Shown here: one piece after another, positions 51,470-60,425 of the stretch
How the letters are laid out: each line of letters opens with the position of its first letter
How positions within the stretch are numbered: position 1 is the first letter of the stretch
Source: Rhizobium sp. BK316
GTDB taxonomy: Bacteria > Pseudomonadota > Alphaproteobacteria > Rhizobiales > Rhizobiaceae
Assembly: GCF_014193695.1 (NCBI RefSeq)
Contig: NZ_JACHZR010000010.1
Coordinates: 48,731-112,730, forward strand
Direction: 5' to 3'
DNA length: 64,000 nucleotides
Made by a program: the position numbers and the translations under genes
Notes under the pieces: generated by a model
Database searches by the model: none
Seen by the model: the letters and a program-made list of their open reading frames with translations, nothing else
Told to the model about the DNA's origin: nothing

Positions 51470-52204
51470 TTATGCGTCTGGGAAGTATCGCTTGGACATC
51501 GGCCAGCCATCCGGCGCAAGTTTGAAAAGCAGGCCGTAACGGGCATAGACGATTGCCGTCAGCAGCGAGAACCAGGCGCCGAAGGCGAGGCCGGCAATGA
51601 CATCGCTCGGATAGTGCGCGCCGACCATGACACGCGTCATGCCGAACCAGATGGCGCAAGCGATAAAGGGAACCCGGTAGCGCGGGAAGAGCAGGGCAAG
51701 GGCGGCAAAGAAAGCGCCCACCGTGGTCGAATGACCTGACGGGAAGCTCTCCAGTGCTGCATGGCCGGAGAAGGGCGTGAAGGAAAGCACGCCGAGATCC
51801 TGGAAATGTTCGGGGCGCGCGCGACCGATCGTGCGTTTCAGAAGGTTTGCGAGCAGGCCGGAAAAGACGACGGTCGTGAACAGATAGGCGCCGATCCAGC
51901 TTACATAGAGCGCCTGGGCCTTGGCCCTTGCGCTTTTCAAGAGCTTGTAGCCAGCTCTGCCGTGGAAGAAGAGCAGGACGCTGGTGAGGATCAGCCAGGC
52001 GGAATCGCCGAAATCGGTCAACATCTCCCCGAAGCGTTGAATGGGTTCCGGCAGGTGGCCGGCACCAATCGGTGCATCGAAGATCAGCATGGAAAGGGTG
52101 ACGGCGTTCAGCGTAATGAAAAGACATGCGCGCCACCGCAATGGTGGCATGACGCATCCATTTCTGCGCCAGCGCCTGTCCAAGGAGACTAAAAGTTCCC
52201 GCAT
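51470..52204 (-). CDS. PAP2-family membrane phosphatase
   Basis: A 244-residue integral membrane phosphatase with the three PAP2 motifs: KRTIGRARP (C1), PSGHSTT with the catalytic histidine (C2) and RVMVGAHYPSDV (C3). It has about six hydrophobic segments. Such enzymes dephosphorylate phosphatidic acid, undecaprenyl pyrophosphate or lipid A phosphates; the substrate here is not determined. It is convergent with the transporter gene and separated from leuB by 192 bp. Confidence 0.9.
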   Translation of the reverse strand: MRELLVSLDRRWRRNGCVMPPLRWRACLFITLNAVTLSMLIFDAPIGAGHLPEPIQRFGEMLTDFGDSAWLILTSVLLFFHGRAGYKLLKSARAKAQALYVSWIGAYLFTTVVFSGLLANLLKRTIGRARPEHFQDLGVLSFTPFSGHAALESFPSGHSTTVGAFFAALALLFPRYRVPFIACAIWFGMTRVMVGAHYPSDVIAGLAFGAWFSLLTAIVYARYGLLFKLAPDGWPMSKRYFPDA

Positions 52205-52347
52205 TCCTACTATCCGTATAACCCTTGGGTATGAGATAGGCGGTAAAAATGCACAGGATTACGACAGAGAACGGCTTCCTCAGATAATTCTTTTTAATCT
52301 TGGTAACGACCGCTCTGGACGCCGATGGATAAGACCGTGCCAACTAA

Positions 52348-52374
52348 AAAGCCCTCCGCACGGGTGCGAAGGGC
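52348..52374 (-). terminator. Terminator of leuB
   Basis: Reading leftward, AGGGC/GCCCT and GTGC/GCAC pair in a two-part stem followed by TTTTT. It sits about 20 bp past the leuB stop. Confidence 0.75.
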
Positions 52375-52380
52375 CGAAAG

Positions 52381-52396
52381 CGTTTCACGTGAAATA
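52381..52396. promoter_or_regulatory. Outlying parS-like site after leuB
   Basis: CGTTTCACGTGAAATA keeps the 12-bp palindromic core TTTCACGTGAAA and differs from perfect parS at two edge positions. It lies between the leuB stop and its terminator, about 32 kb from the main parS group. Confidence 0.5.
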
Positions 52397-53509
52397 TCAG
52401 GCAGAAAGTGCCTTGAACTCGTTGAGGATGGCGTCACCCATCTCGACGGTGCCGACCTGGCGGCTGCCTGGTGCCATGATGTCGCCAGTGCGGATACCCT
52501 TGTCGAGCACGTTGGCTATCGCCTTTTCAAGGTTATCTGCTTCCTCGACCAGGTTGAAGGAATAGCGAAGGCACATGGCGAAGGAGGCAATCATGGCAAT
52601 CGGATTGGCGATACCCTTGCCGGCAATGTCAGGTGCCGAGCCGTGAACCGGCTCATAAAGCGCCTTGCGCTTGCCCGTCTTTCCGTCAGGTGCTCCGAGC
52701 GAGGCCGACGGCAGCATCCCGAGCGAGCCGGTCAGCATGGCGGCAACGTCTGACAGCATGTCGCCGAAGAGGTTATCGGTGACGATGACGTCGAACTGCT
52801 TCGGCTGGCGCACGAGCTGCATGCCGCCGGCATCGGCCAGCATATGCTCCAACTGCACGTCGGAATATTTCGCCTTATGCGTTTCGGTCACGACCTGGTT
52901 CCAGAGCACGCCTGATTTCATGACGTTGCGCTTTTCCATCGAGCAGACGCGGTTGTTGCGGGTGCGGGCCATTTCAAAGGCGACACCGGCGATACGCTCG
53001 ATCTCGTAAGTGTCGTAAACCTGGGTATCGATGCCGCGCTTCTGGCCATTGCCGAGATCGATGATTTCCTTCGGCTCGCCGAAGTAAACACCGCCCGTCA
53101 GCTCGCGGATGATGAGGATGTCGAGACCCTCGACCAGTTCCGGCTTCAGTGAGGAAGCGGAAGCAAGTGCGGGATAGCAGATCGCCGGACGCAGATTGGC
53201 GAAGAGTTCCAGATCCTTGCGCAGGCGCAGCAGGCCAGCTTCCGGGCGCACTTCGTAGGGAACACTATCCCATTTCGGGCCGCCGACGGCGCCGAAGAGC
53301 ACGGCATCGGCGGCAAGCGCCTTCTTCATGTCGTCTTCGGAGATTGCCGCACCATGTGCATCATAGGCGCAGCCGCCAACGAGGCCTTCGTCGGTGACGA
53401 AGCCGGCATTCATTGCCTCGTTCATATAGGCGATGATCTTGCGGACCTCGCCCATGGCTTCGGGGCCGATGCCGTCGCCCGGCAGCAGGAAAAGATTGCG
53501 CACTGTCAT
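52397..53509 (-). CDS. leuB: 3-Isopropylmalate dehydrogenase
   Basis: NAD- and metal-dependent oxidative decarboxylation in leucine synthesis. The 370 residues show LLPGDGIGPEAM (8-19), the substrate-binding arginines in RPEAGLLRLRKDLELFANLRPA, the metal-binding aspartates in DVIVTDNLFGDMLSDVAAML, and the NAD site EPVHGSAPDIAGKGIANP. leuD is on the same strand 1.2 kb upstream, with a dehydratase gene on the opposite strand in between, so they are not one operon. leuC is absent from the window. Confidence 0.97.
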   Translation of the reverse strand: MTVRNLFLLPGDGIGPEAMGEVRKIIAYMNEAMNAGFVTDEGLVGGCAYDAHGAAISEDDMKKALAADAVLFGAVGGPKWDSVPYEVRPEAGLLRLRKDLELFANLRPAICYPALASASSLKPELVEGLDILIIRELTGGVYFGEPKEIIDLGNGQKRGIDTQVYDTYEIERIAGVAFEMARTRNNRVCSMEKRNVMKSGVLWNQVVTETHKAKYSDVQLEHMLADAGGMQLVRQPKQFDVIVTDNLFGDMLSDVAAMLTGSLGMLPSASLGAPDGKTGKRKALYEPVHGSAPDIAGKGIANPIAMIASFAMCLRYSFNLVEEADNLEKAIANVLDKGIRTGDIMAPGSRQVGTVEMGDAILNEFKALSA

Positions 53510-53690
53510 GAAAGCCTCCGCGGAAAAACAGGTTGCGGTTTCTTAGACCCCGGAAATGGGCATTTCAAGCGAGAGAAAGGGTGAATCGGTACGCTTGCCT
53601 CCGCGTCATGTGATGTCCGGCAAGGTTGCTCCCGTGGCCGTAAACGGGCTAGAACGACAGCCCTGCCTGTTCTTTTCCGGATATTCTCCC

Positions 53691-54623
53691 ATGTCTTTCG
53701 CGCCTCTCCATCTTGATACGCCCCTCGTCCAAACCGCGGCTGATTACAGCCTCAGCGGCAAGCCGCTCTGGCTGAAGCTCGATGCGCTGCAGCCCTCCGG
53801 CAGCTTCAAGCTGCGGGGGGTCGGCCGGCTTTGCCAGCACGAGGTTGAAAACGGTGCGCGCGAGATCTTTTGCGCCTCCGGCGGCAATGCCGGCATTGCG
53901 GCAGCCTATGCCGGGCGGGCGCTCGGCGTGCCGGTCACCATCGTGGTGCCAGAGACGACGGCGCCGGACGTGCGCCGGACGATTGCCGCAACGGGCGCCA
54001 ATGTGCTGGTCCATGGATCTGTCTTTGATGAGGCCAATGCGCATGCGATCGAACTTGCTGGGAACCGCAAGGCGACTTATGTGCATCCTTTCGACCATCC
54101 GCTCCTGTGGGATGGCCATGCCACGCTGATCGACGAAGTCGTCGCGAAGGGTGCCAAGTTCGATTGCGTCGTTACCAGTGTCGGCGGTGGCGGGCTGCTT
54201 GCCGGCATTGTCGAAGGGTTGAAGCGGAACGGGCTTTCCGACGTGCCTGTTATTGCCGTCGAGACAGAAGGGGCGGCCTCCTTCAATGCCAGCCTCAAGG
54301 CCAATGAGCGTGTTTCGCTTCCGGCCATCACCTCGATTGCCACGTCGCTTGGCGCGCGGCAGGTGGCGCGATATGTTTTCGACCTGCCGAAACATCATCC
54401 GATCGAAAGCGTTCTCGTCAGCGATGCCGATGCCGTGGCCGCCTGCCTGAAATTTGCCGACGCGCAGCGCATTCTGGTGGAGCCGGCCTGCGGTGCGGCG
54501 CTTGCCGTTGCGGACGTGCATGCCGGTCTGCTCTCCCGCTTCGACAATCCGCTGATCGAAGTTTGCGGCGGCATCGGCGTGTCGCTCGAAAAGCTTGATG
54601 CCTGGAAAGAGAAGTTTCTCTGA
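53691..54623 (+). CDS. PLP-dependent serine/threonine dehydratase
   Basis: A 310-residue fold-type II PLP enzyme that deaminates L-serine or L-threonine to 2-oxo acids. The Schiff-base lysine is K40 in PSGSFKLRG; the phosphate-binding loop is SVGGGGLLAG near 162. No regulatory ACT domain is present, so it is the catabolic, short form. The start at 53691 begins the family N-terminus; the frame is open 45 codons further. It lies between leuB and leuD on the opposite strand, but an isoleucine biosynthetic role cannot be assumed. Confidence 0.88.
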   Translation: MSFAPLHLDTPLVQTAADYSLSGKPLWLKLDALQPSGSFKLRGVGRLCQHEVENGAREIFCASGGNAGIAAAYAGRALGVPVTIVVPETTAPDVRRTIAATGANVLVHGSVFDEANAHAIELAGNRKATYVHPFDHPLLWDGHATLIDEVVAKGAKFDCVVTSVGGGGLLAGIVEGLKRNGLSDVPVIAVETEGAASFNASLKANERVSLPAITSIATSLGARQVARYVFDLPKHHPIESVLVSDADAVAACLKFADAQRILVEPACGAALAVADVHAGLLSRFDNPLIEVCGGIGVSLEKLDAWKEKFL

Positions 54624-54644
54624 GCTGCGACCAAAGAAAAGAAA

Positions 54645-54667
54645 AAGCCGGGCGAGAAGCCCGGCTT
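54645..54667. terminator. Terminator between dehydratase gene and leuD
   Basis: The nine-base-pair stem AAGCCGGGC/GCCCGGCTT has an A-rich upstream side, giving a T run for the leftward leuD transcript. It serves convergent genes. Confidence 0.8.
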
Positions 54668-54691
54668 GATTGATAGGCAATTCGTCGGGGC

Positions 54692-55300
54692 TCAGGCGGC
54701 CCAGGGATGCGAGGCGACGTTCTTCTTTTCGAAGTCGTCGATCGCCTTGCCCTTTTCCATCGTCAGGCCGATATCGTCGAGACCGTTCAGCAGGCAGTGA
54801 CGCTTGAATTCATCGAGGGCGAACTTGATCGAGCCGCCGTCCGGACCGGTGATTTCGAGGTTTTCAAGGTCGACGGTCAGAACAGCGTTGGAGCCGCGCT
54901 CGGCATCGTCCATCAGCTTGTCGAGGTCTTCCTGGCTGACCTTGATCGGCAGGATGCCGTTCTTGAAGCAGTTGTTGTAGAAAATGTCGGCGAAGCTGGT
55001 GGAGATCACGCAGCGGATGCCGAAATCGAGCAGTGCCCACGGAGCATGCTCACGCGAGGAGCCGCAGCCGAAGTTATCACCTGCGACGAGGATCTTGGCA
55101 TCGCGGTAGGCCGGCTTGTTCAGCACGAAATCAGGGTTTTCGGAGCCGTCTTCATTGTAACGGGCTTCGGCGAAAAGGCCTTTGCCAAGGCCGGTGCGCT
55201 TGATGGTCTTCAGATAGTCCTTCGGAATGATCATGTCGGTGTCGATATTGACGACCGGCAGGGGCGCTGCAACGCCCGTGAGCTTCACGAATTTATCCAT
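54692..55300 (-). CDS. leuD: 3-Isopropylmalate dehydratase small subunit
   Basis: The small swivelling subunit of isopropylmalate isomerase (partner LeuC, not in this window). At 202 residues it contains NIDTDMIIPKDYLKTI (about 19-34), the GDNFGCGSSREHAPWAL substrate loop (about 74-90), and IPIKVSQEDLD. It is a single leftward gene with 132 bp before the next gene. Confidence 0.96.
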   Translation of the reverse strand: MDKFVKLTGVAAPLPVVNIDTDMIIPKDYLKTIKRTGLGKGLFAEARYNEDGSENPDFVLNKPAYRDAKILVAGDNFGCGSSREHAPWALLDFGIRCVISTSFADIFYNNCFKNGILPIKVSQEDLDKLMDDAERGSNAVLTVDLENLEITGPDGGSIKFALDEFKRHCLLNGLDDIGLTMEKGKAIDDFEKKNVASHPWAA

Positions 55301-55433
55301 GACCCATGCTCCATTTCAGCAAAACGTACTTTCTGATTTTGCATCTATTCCAGTTTTCCGCCGAAATGAAGAAGAATCTTTCGCTGACGGAGGCCACGCG
55401 ACGTTTCGCGCAGCCGGCCAATTGTGTGTCTTC

Positions 55434-55853
55434 TTACTTCGATGGTGCATTCAGGCCCCAGAGGACGCCAAACGGATCGCGAAGCTGGCCGTAGCGATCG
55501 CCCCAGAACATCAGTTCGACCGGCATGACGACTTCGGCGCCGGCAGCGACTGCGCGGTCCCACCAGAAATCGATATCGTCGATCACCAATTGTATGGCGA
55601 AGCCCTCGTGGCCTTTGAAGGGGTGGCCATATTCCGGATAGGCATCCGACAGCATCAGCGAGCTGCCGTTGATATAGAGATGCACATGCATCGTCCGGCC
55701 GCTTTCATCTGATGGTACGAGATAGGCTTCTTCGGCGCCGAAAGCCTTCTTGTAGAATTCCGCAGCCTTTACTGCGCCGTCGACCGTCAGATAGGGAAGC
55801 AGCCCATTCTTGACCGGCGGCATCTTGGTCTGGTTGCTCTCCGTCGCATCCAT
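55434..55853 (-). CDS. VOC-family (PhnB/glyoxalase-like) protein
   Basis: A 139-residue vicinal-oxygen-chelate fold protein, PhnB-like subgroup: LPYLTVDGAVKAAEFYKKAFGA at the N-terminus (shown as LPYLTVDGA and AAEFYKKAFGA) and RYGQLRDPFGVLWGL at the C-terminus. The metal-ligand pattern is incomplete, so enzymatic activity is uncertain. It is a monocistronic leftward gene. The function is unknown. Confidence 0.88.
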   Translation of the reverse strand: MDATESNQTKMPPVKNGLLPYLTVDGAVKAAEFYKKAFGAEEAYLVPSDESGRTMHVHLYINGSSLMLSDAYPEYGHPFKGHEGFAIQLVIDDIDFWWDRAVAAGAEVVMPVELMFWGDRYGQLRDPFGVLWGLNAPSK

Positions 55854-55963
55854 GCTCGTCCTCCATTCGTTTTTAAAGTGCCGGCCGAATGCCTGGCTGC
55901 TTCAAGGACGTAGTATGGGAACGTGAGCCGACAATGTCGGTCAGAATTTTCAGCGAAAAGCGA

Positions 55964-56194
55964 TCAGAGATCGATGATCGTGCCGCGGCCGTCGTTCCAG
56001 ATGCGCATCTCGCGCTTGCCATCGGCGCGGGCACGGACGGGAGCGGGCTTCATCTTCATCGAAAGGGCGCGGCCGACCATGAGCACGGTCAGGATGCCGC
56101 CGACGGCGAGTGTGACCGAGAAGGTAAGAAGCAGCATGGCCACGAAAACGGTGGCGCCGGCAAGCATGAAGAAGATGGAGCGAATGTTCTGCAT
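55964..56194 (-). CDS. Small membrane protein, hypothetical
   Basis: A 76-residue protein with an N-terminal double hydrophobic stretch (about 7-41; FFMLAGATVFVAMLLLTF and LAVGGILTVLMVG) forming one long or two membrane helices, then a basic cytosolic-type tail (KMKPAPVRARADGKRE) ending in IIDL. AGAAAGG lies nine bases upstream of the start. I do not recognise a named family. It is between the VOC gene and a divergent CoA-lyase gene. Confidence 0.75.
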   Translation of the reverse strand: MQNIRSIFFMLAGATVFVAMLLLTFSVTLAVGGILTVLMVGRALSMKMKPAPVRARADGKREMRIWNDGRGTIIDL

Positions 56195-56307
56195 TGGTTA
56201 GAGACCTTTCTACGGAAAGGAATGTGGTCCTTCTTTTTCCTCTCTGCAAGGTAAGCATGGCTTTTTGTTGTCTTGCAGGGCTTTGCGAAGCTTGGCACTA
56301 ATTGTTC

Positions 56308-57213
56308 ATGAGCCGAACACCACCTCTTCGTTCCCAGCGTCTGCGCCGCTCGGTGCTGAGCGTGCCCGCCATCAATGCGCGGGCGCTTGAAAAGACCCAT
56401 TCCCTTGATTGCGATGCGGTTATTTTCGATCTGGAGGATTCCGTCGCGCCCGAGAAGAAGGCAGAAGCGCGAGACAATCTGAAGGCCTTTTTTGCCGGGC
56501 CTCCGCTCGAGAGCAAGGAAAGGATCATCCGTATCAATTCTTTGTCATCCGGATTCGGGCTGGCGGATCTGGAACTCGTCAAGGCGCTTTCGCCCGATGC
56601 CGTTCTGCTTCCAAAGGTGGATGAGCCACAGGATGTGACTGATATCAGCGACTTGCTTGCCGAGGCTTATGCGCCGGAGGAATTGCGCATCTGGGCGATG
56701 ATCGAGACGCCGCGCGGCGTGCTGAATGCCGCAGCGATTGCCGAATCCGGTCGCACGCCGGGATCGCGGGTCGATTGTCTGGTCGTCGGGCTCAATGATC
56801 TGCGCAAGGAAACGGGCGTTTTGCCGCAGTCGGGGCGGACCTATCTCGTGCCCTGGCTGATGCAGGTCGTTCTGGCGGTAAAGGCCTATGGTCTCGATGC
56901 GCTCGACAGCGTGTTCAACGATTTCCGGGATAGCGATGGCTTCGATGCCGAATGCGGGCAGGGCCGCGCCATGGGCTTTGCCGGCAAGATGCTGATCCAT
57001 CCGGCGCAGATTGCAGCCGCCAACCGGCATTTCGGGCCGAGCGCGGAAGAGATTGCGGAGGCGGAGGCCATCATTGCCGCCTTCGCCGATCCGGTCACCA
57101 AGGAACTCAATGTCATCAATGCGAACGGACGGATGATCGAGCGGCTGCATCTTGTCCAGGCGGAAGCTCTAGTCCATAAAGCTCGCCTGATTTCTGCAAG
57201 AAAGCCCGCCTGA
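56308..57213 (+). CDS. HpcH/HpaI-type CoA ester lyase (citrate-lyase beta family)
   Basis: A 301-residue TIM-barrel enzyme of the CitE family, which includes malyl-CoA/citramalyl-CoA lyases. It shows the start RRSVLSVPAINARALEK, the metal-binding acid in FDLEDSVAPEKK, IETPRGVLNA and the catalytic region GFAGKMLIHPAQI. The ATG at 56308 is preferred over a TTG two codons upstream. It is coupled to the DUF1737 gene by a one-base overlap. The CoA substrate is not deducible from the sequence. Confidence 0.9.
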   Translation: MSRTPPLRSQRLRRSVLSVPAINARALEKTHSLDCDAVIFDLEDSVAPEKKAEARDNLKAFFAGPPLESKERIIRINSLSSGFGLADLELVKALSPDAVLLPKVDEPQDVTDISDLLAEAYAPEELRIWAMIETPRGVLNAAAIAESGRTPGSRVDCLVVGLNDLRKETGVLPQSGRTYLVPWLMQVVLAVKAYGLDALDSVFNDFRDSDGFDAECGQGRAMGFAGKMLIHPAQIAAANRHFGPSAEEIAEAEAIIAAFADPVTKELNVINANGRMIERLHLVQAEALVHKARLISARKPA

Positions 57214-57419
57214 TGAAACTCTATCGCTTCCTGACCGGTCCCGACGACGCTTCCTTCTGCCACAAGGTGACGGCGGTGCTGAACAAGGGCTGGTCGCTGT
57301 CCGGTTCGCCCACCTATGCCTTCAATGCTGCGACTGGCCAGATGCAGTGCGGCCAGTCGGTCGTCAAGGAGGTCGAGGGCAAGGATTATCATCCGGACAT
57401 GAAGCTGTCCGAGCAATAA
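57213..57419 (+). CDS. DUF1737 small protein
   Basis: A 68-residue protein of the DUF1737 family: LYRFLTGPDDASFCHKV, then LNKGWSLSGSPTYAFN, with a conserved GxxxxQ-V block near GQSVVKEVEGKDYHP. It is translationally coupled behind the CoA-lyase gene. The function is unknown. Its stop is two bases from the stop of the convergent metallopeptidase gene. Confidence 0.88.
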   Translation: MKLYRFLTGPDDASFCHKVTAVLNKGWSLSGSPTYAFNAATGQMQCGQSVVKEVEGKDYHPDMKLSEQ

Positions 57420-57421
57420 GG

Positions 57422-57859
57422 TCAGCGTTCGGCCGCTTCTTCGGCGCTTGCCTCGATGCGCTCCATGTCATCGTCGCTGAGGCCGAAGTGGTGGCCGATT
57501 TCATGGATCAGCACATGGGTGATGATATCACCCAGTGTTTCGTCGTTTTCGGCCCAGTAATCGAGGATCGGACGGCGATAGAGGCGGATGCGGTTCGGCA
57601 TCTCGCCTGTTTCCACGGTAAAGCGCTCCGAAATGCCGCGCCCCTCGAAAAGGCCGAGCAGGTCAAAGGGTGTTTCCAGCGCCATATCCTCGAAAACTTC
57701 GTCATCGGGGAAGTCTTCGATTTCGATGGTCAGATTGGTCGTCAGCTTGCGAAATTCGTCCGGCAGGTGACTGTAGGCCTCCATTGCCAGCGACTCGAAG
57801 GTGCTGATCGTCGGCGCATGGCGGTCTTGCCAATCATCGCTCTGGTCTATGCGGGCCAT
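57422..57859 (-). CDS. Minimal metallopeptidase family (zincin-like)
   Basis: A 145-residue protein with the zinc motif HEIGHHFGLSDDD (H119, E120, H123, aspartate near 129), matching the minimal-MMP/DUF1025 zincins. The acidic N-terminal half precedes a helical core. It is likely a cytosolic zinc protease of unknown substrate. It is convergent with the DUF1737 gene. The 162 bp upstream separate it from imuA. Confidence 0.9.
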   Translation of the reverse strand: MARIDQSDDWQDRHAPTISTFESLAMEAYSHLPDEFRKLTTNLTIEIEDFPDDEVFEDMALETPFDLLGLFEGRGISERFTVETGEMPNRIRLYRRPILDYWAENDETLGDIITHVLIHEIGHHFGLSDDDMERIEASAEEAAER

Positions 57860-57985
57860 AAGTATTCCTTCCTTTGTCGGCCCATATAAAGCCTTTATCG
57901 CCGATTTTCGAGTGTGGAATCAAAGGCAGGAATAAATTCTTATGAAATGATCATTGACTCTTCATTAGAGCTCTGGAATCTATAA

Positions 57986-58000
57986 GAACATAACAGGAAC
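57986..58000 (+). promoter_or_regulatory. LexA (SOS) box of the imuA-imuB-dnaE2 operon
   Basis: GAACATAACAGGAAC fits the alphaproteobacterial LexA consensus GAAC-N7-GAAC (GTTC-N7-GTTC on the other strand) exactly. It ends 21 bp before the imuA start. LexA repression is inferred from this match and the gene content. Confidence 0.88.
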
Positions 58001-58021
58001 AAGACGGATGGAGAGAACGCC

Positions 58022-58966
58022 ATGGCGCAGACCGCCCTGGCGCGCGAGCGGCTTTTTGCGCTCCGCGAAACCATTGCCCGACTGGAGGGAAAACCCGCGC
58101 CGGCGCTTGCTGCGGCGGAACGGGAAACCCTGGCGGAAGGACGCGAGAGCCGTCAGGAGCACATTCTGCCTCGGCTGTCTTTTGGCATTGAACCGTTCGA
58201 TAAGGCCCTGGAAGGCGGTCTGCAGCTCGATGCGATTACCGAGTTCCGCGCGGCGAGTTCCGGCGATGCAGGGGCGGCGAGTGGACTGGCGATGGCCATT
58301 GCGGCGCGACTGCAGAAGCAGGAGGAGGACACCGGCAGGCTGCTGCCGTTGCTCTGGATCGGTGATGCCGTCGGCACACTGGAGGCGGGTCGCCCCTATG
58401 CTCCGGGGCTGAAGGATTTCGGGCTGAAGCCGGAAAGGTTTTTCCATGCCGCGCCGCGCAAGCTGGAGGATGCGCTCTGGCTGGCGGAAGTGGCCATCGA
58501 AAGTGCTGCCTTCTCGGCCATCGTCTTCGAAGTGCGCGGCAATCCCTTGCATTTCGGCCTGACCGAAAGCCGCCGGCTCAGTCTCAGGGCACGCGCCGTC
58601 CGTCGTCCGCTCTTTCTCGTCCGCCAGGCCGGGGAGGAGGAGGCGAGCAGCGCTGCCTTCCGCCTGCATGTCGAACCGGCGCCGTCTGACCTGCGGCCGC
58701 TGCCGGACGGATCAAAACTTTCCGGCAGCATCGGCAATCCGATTTTCCGTCTCACGCTGGAGAAGAGCCGCAATCCGGCCCCGCTCTCCTTTCTTCTGGA
58801 GTGGAACCCCCATGAACGCGAATTTCTCCCCGTCGACGAACCAGGTTTCGCTCGTCCTCCAGGCGAACAGTCAGCGCATTCTGGCGCTCAGCTTTCCGCA
58901 TCTGGCGACGGACCGCATCGCGCGCAAGCGATGGGGTCTGTCCTGGCGTTCGAAAGGGCGTCCTGA
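58022..58966 (+). CDS. imuA: Translesion-synthesis accessory protein ImuA
   Basis: A 314-residue RecA-like accessory factor of the mutasome. It has the ImuA pattern: LPRLSFGIEPFDKALEGGL at about 49-68, a degenerate nucleotide-binding core (ASGLAMAIAARLQ), and LLPLLWIGDAV. The P-loop is not canonical, as is usual in ImuA. GGAGAG lies six bases upstream of the ATG, and the SOS box is just before. imuB overlaps its 3' end by 155 bases, which is unusually long. Confidence 0.93.
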   Translation: MAQTALARERLFALRETIARLEGKPAPALAAAERETLAEGRESRQEHILPRLSFGIEPFDKALEGGLQLDAITEFRAASSGDAGAASGLAMAIAARLQKQEEDTGRLLPLLWIGDAVGTLEAGRPYAPGLKDFGLKPERFFHAAPRKLEDALWLAEVAIESAAFSAIVFEVRGNPLHFGLTESRRLSLRARAVRRPLFLVRQAGEEEASSAAFRLHVEPAPSDLRPLPDGSKLSGSIGNPIFRLTLEKSRNPAPLSFLLEWNPHEREFLPVDEPGFARPPGEQSAHSGAQLSASGDGPHRAQAMGSVLAFERAS

Positions 58967-60425
58967 AGCGTCACCGATCGTCTGTTCCGGCAAGTTCAAC
59001 AATGCCATGCGGCTGACGGCGCTGGACGAGTTCGCCGAGAAGCTGGGATTGAGGAAGGAACAGGGCGTTGCCGAAGCGCGCGCCATGTATCCGGCGCTCG
59101 ATGTCGTGGAAGAGGATCCTGCGGCCGACCGCCGGCTGCTGGAAGCGATCGCCGACTGGTGCGACCGCTATACGCCGATGGTAGCGCTCGACGGTAAGGA
59201 CGGGCTGTTTCTCGATATTACCGGCTGTGCCCATCTCTTCGGCGGTGAAAGCGCGCTTCTCAAGGATATCCTGTCGCGGCTCTTCCATATGGGGCTCGAT
59301 GTGCGCGGCGCGATCTCCTCATCGCCGGGTCTTTCCTGGGCCGTCTCCCGCTTCGGACAAGGCGTCGTCGTGGAGGATGAGGAGAGTGAGCGTATGCTGA
59401 TGCCGCTGCCCGTCGCGGCCTTACGGCTGGAAGGCCAGACTGTCGATGCCTTGAGGAAGCTCGGCCTCAAATATGTCGGCGACGTCATCCATGCGCCACG
59501 GGCGCCGCTGACCCGCCGCTTCGGGCCGACACTGCTGCTGCGCCTCGATCAAGCACTGGGACGCGAGGAAGAGCCGATCTCGCCCCGGCGTCCCGTCGCC
59601 AGCCTTTCGTCCGAACGCCGCCTGGTCGAGCCGATCGGAACGGAAGAACAGATCCTTGCCGTCACCGGACAGGTTGCCGTGTCACTGAAACCGTCACTGG
59701 AGGCGCGAGGCGCTGGTGGAAGGGTGTTCGAGCTGGTGCTGTTTCGCGTCGATGGCAGGGTTTTCCGCATTTCCGTCGGCGCTTCGCGGCCAATTCGCGA
59801 ACCGAAGCTCGTCGCAGGGCTATTTTCGGAGCGGCTGCAGGTTATCTACGACGATATCGATGCCGGCTATGGTTTCGAGATCCTGCGCCTGAACGTGCTG
59901 CGGCATGATCCGTTCAATGATGCACAGGGCGATTTCGAAGGCGATCGGCAAGGGGAAATCTCGCTTTCGAGTTTTGTCGACCGTGTTGCGGCGCGGCTTG
60001 GCGCGGATTGCCTGCAGAGTTTTCAACTTCGCGAGAGCCACGTGCCTGAACGCGCCGTGATCACGGTGCCGGCAATGGAAAGCCTTCCGGCTCGGGGCAA
60101 AACAGAGCAGGGCCACGCCCTCCCTTTCCGCGAGGAGAGGCCTCTGCGGCTCTTTGCAACGCCCGAGCCTGTCGAGGTTGCATTTTCCGAAGTGCCTGAC
60201 GGTGCACCGCAGACTTTCCGCTGGCGGCGCATGCAGCATCAGGTCGCAAGAAGCGAAGGGCCGGAACGGATCGCCATGGAATGGTGGATTGATGGCGACG
60301 ATGTCCAGGCGCGCGACTATTTCCGGATCGAGGACGAGGTTGGCCATCGCTTTTGGATCTATCGCCGAGGTCTCTACGGTGAGGAGCCTGCTCCCCGCTG
60401 GTTTATGCATGGGGTTTTTGCATGA
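58812..60425 (+). CDS. imuB: ImuB, Y-family polymerase-like protein
   Basis: A 537-residue Y-family homologue that bridges ImuA and DnaE2. The fold is recognisable in RILALSFPHLATDRIA, the LDGKDGLFLDITGCAHLFGGE block and the RFGPTLLLRLDQALGREEEP helix. The N-terminal metal-binding motif of active Y polymerases (DxD) is replaced by LALSFPHL, and the SxDE motif by LDGKDGL, so the protein should be catalytically dead, as known for ImuB. The ATG at 58812 has GGAG ten bases upstream. I saw no standard beta-clamp motif. The stop overlaps dnaE2 by four bases. Confidence 0.92.
   Translation: MNANFSPSTNQVSLVLQANSQRILALSFPHLATDRIARKRWGLSWRSKGRPEASPIVCSGKFNNAMRLTALDEFAEKLGLRKEQGVAEARAMYPALDVVEEDPAADRRLLEAIADWCDRYTPMVALDGKDGLFLDITGCAHLFGGESALLKDILSRLFHMGLDVRGAISSSPGLSWAVSRFGQGVVVEDEESERMLMPLPVAALRLEGQTVDALRKLGLKYVGDVIHAPRAPLTRRFGPTLLLRLDQALGREEEPISPRRPVASLSSERRLVEPIGTEEQILAVTGQVAVSLKPSLEARGAGGRVFELVLFRVDGRVFRISVGASRPIREPKLVAGLFSERLQVIYDDIDAGYGFEILRLNVLRHDPFNDAQGDFEGDRQGEISLSSFVDRVAARLGADCLQSFQLRESHVPERAVITVPAMESLPARGKTEQGHALPFREERPLRLFATPEPVEVAFSEVPDGAPQTFRWRRMQHQVARSEGPERIAMEWWIDGDDVQARDYFRIEDEVGHRFWIYRRGLYGEEPAPRWFMHGVFA

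Noticed and set aside
52397..55300. A leu operon made of leuB and leuD
   Set aside because: A gene on the opposite strand lies between them, a terminator separates them, and leuC is absent.
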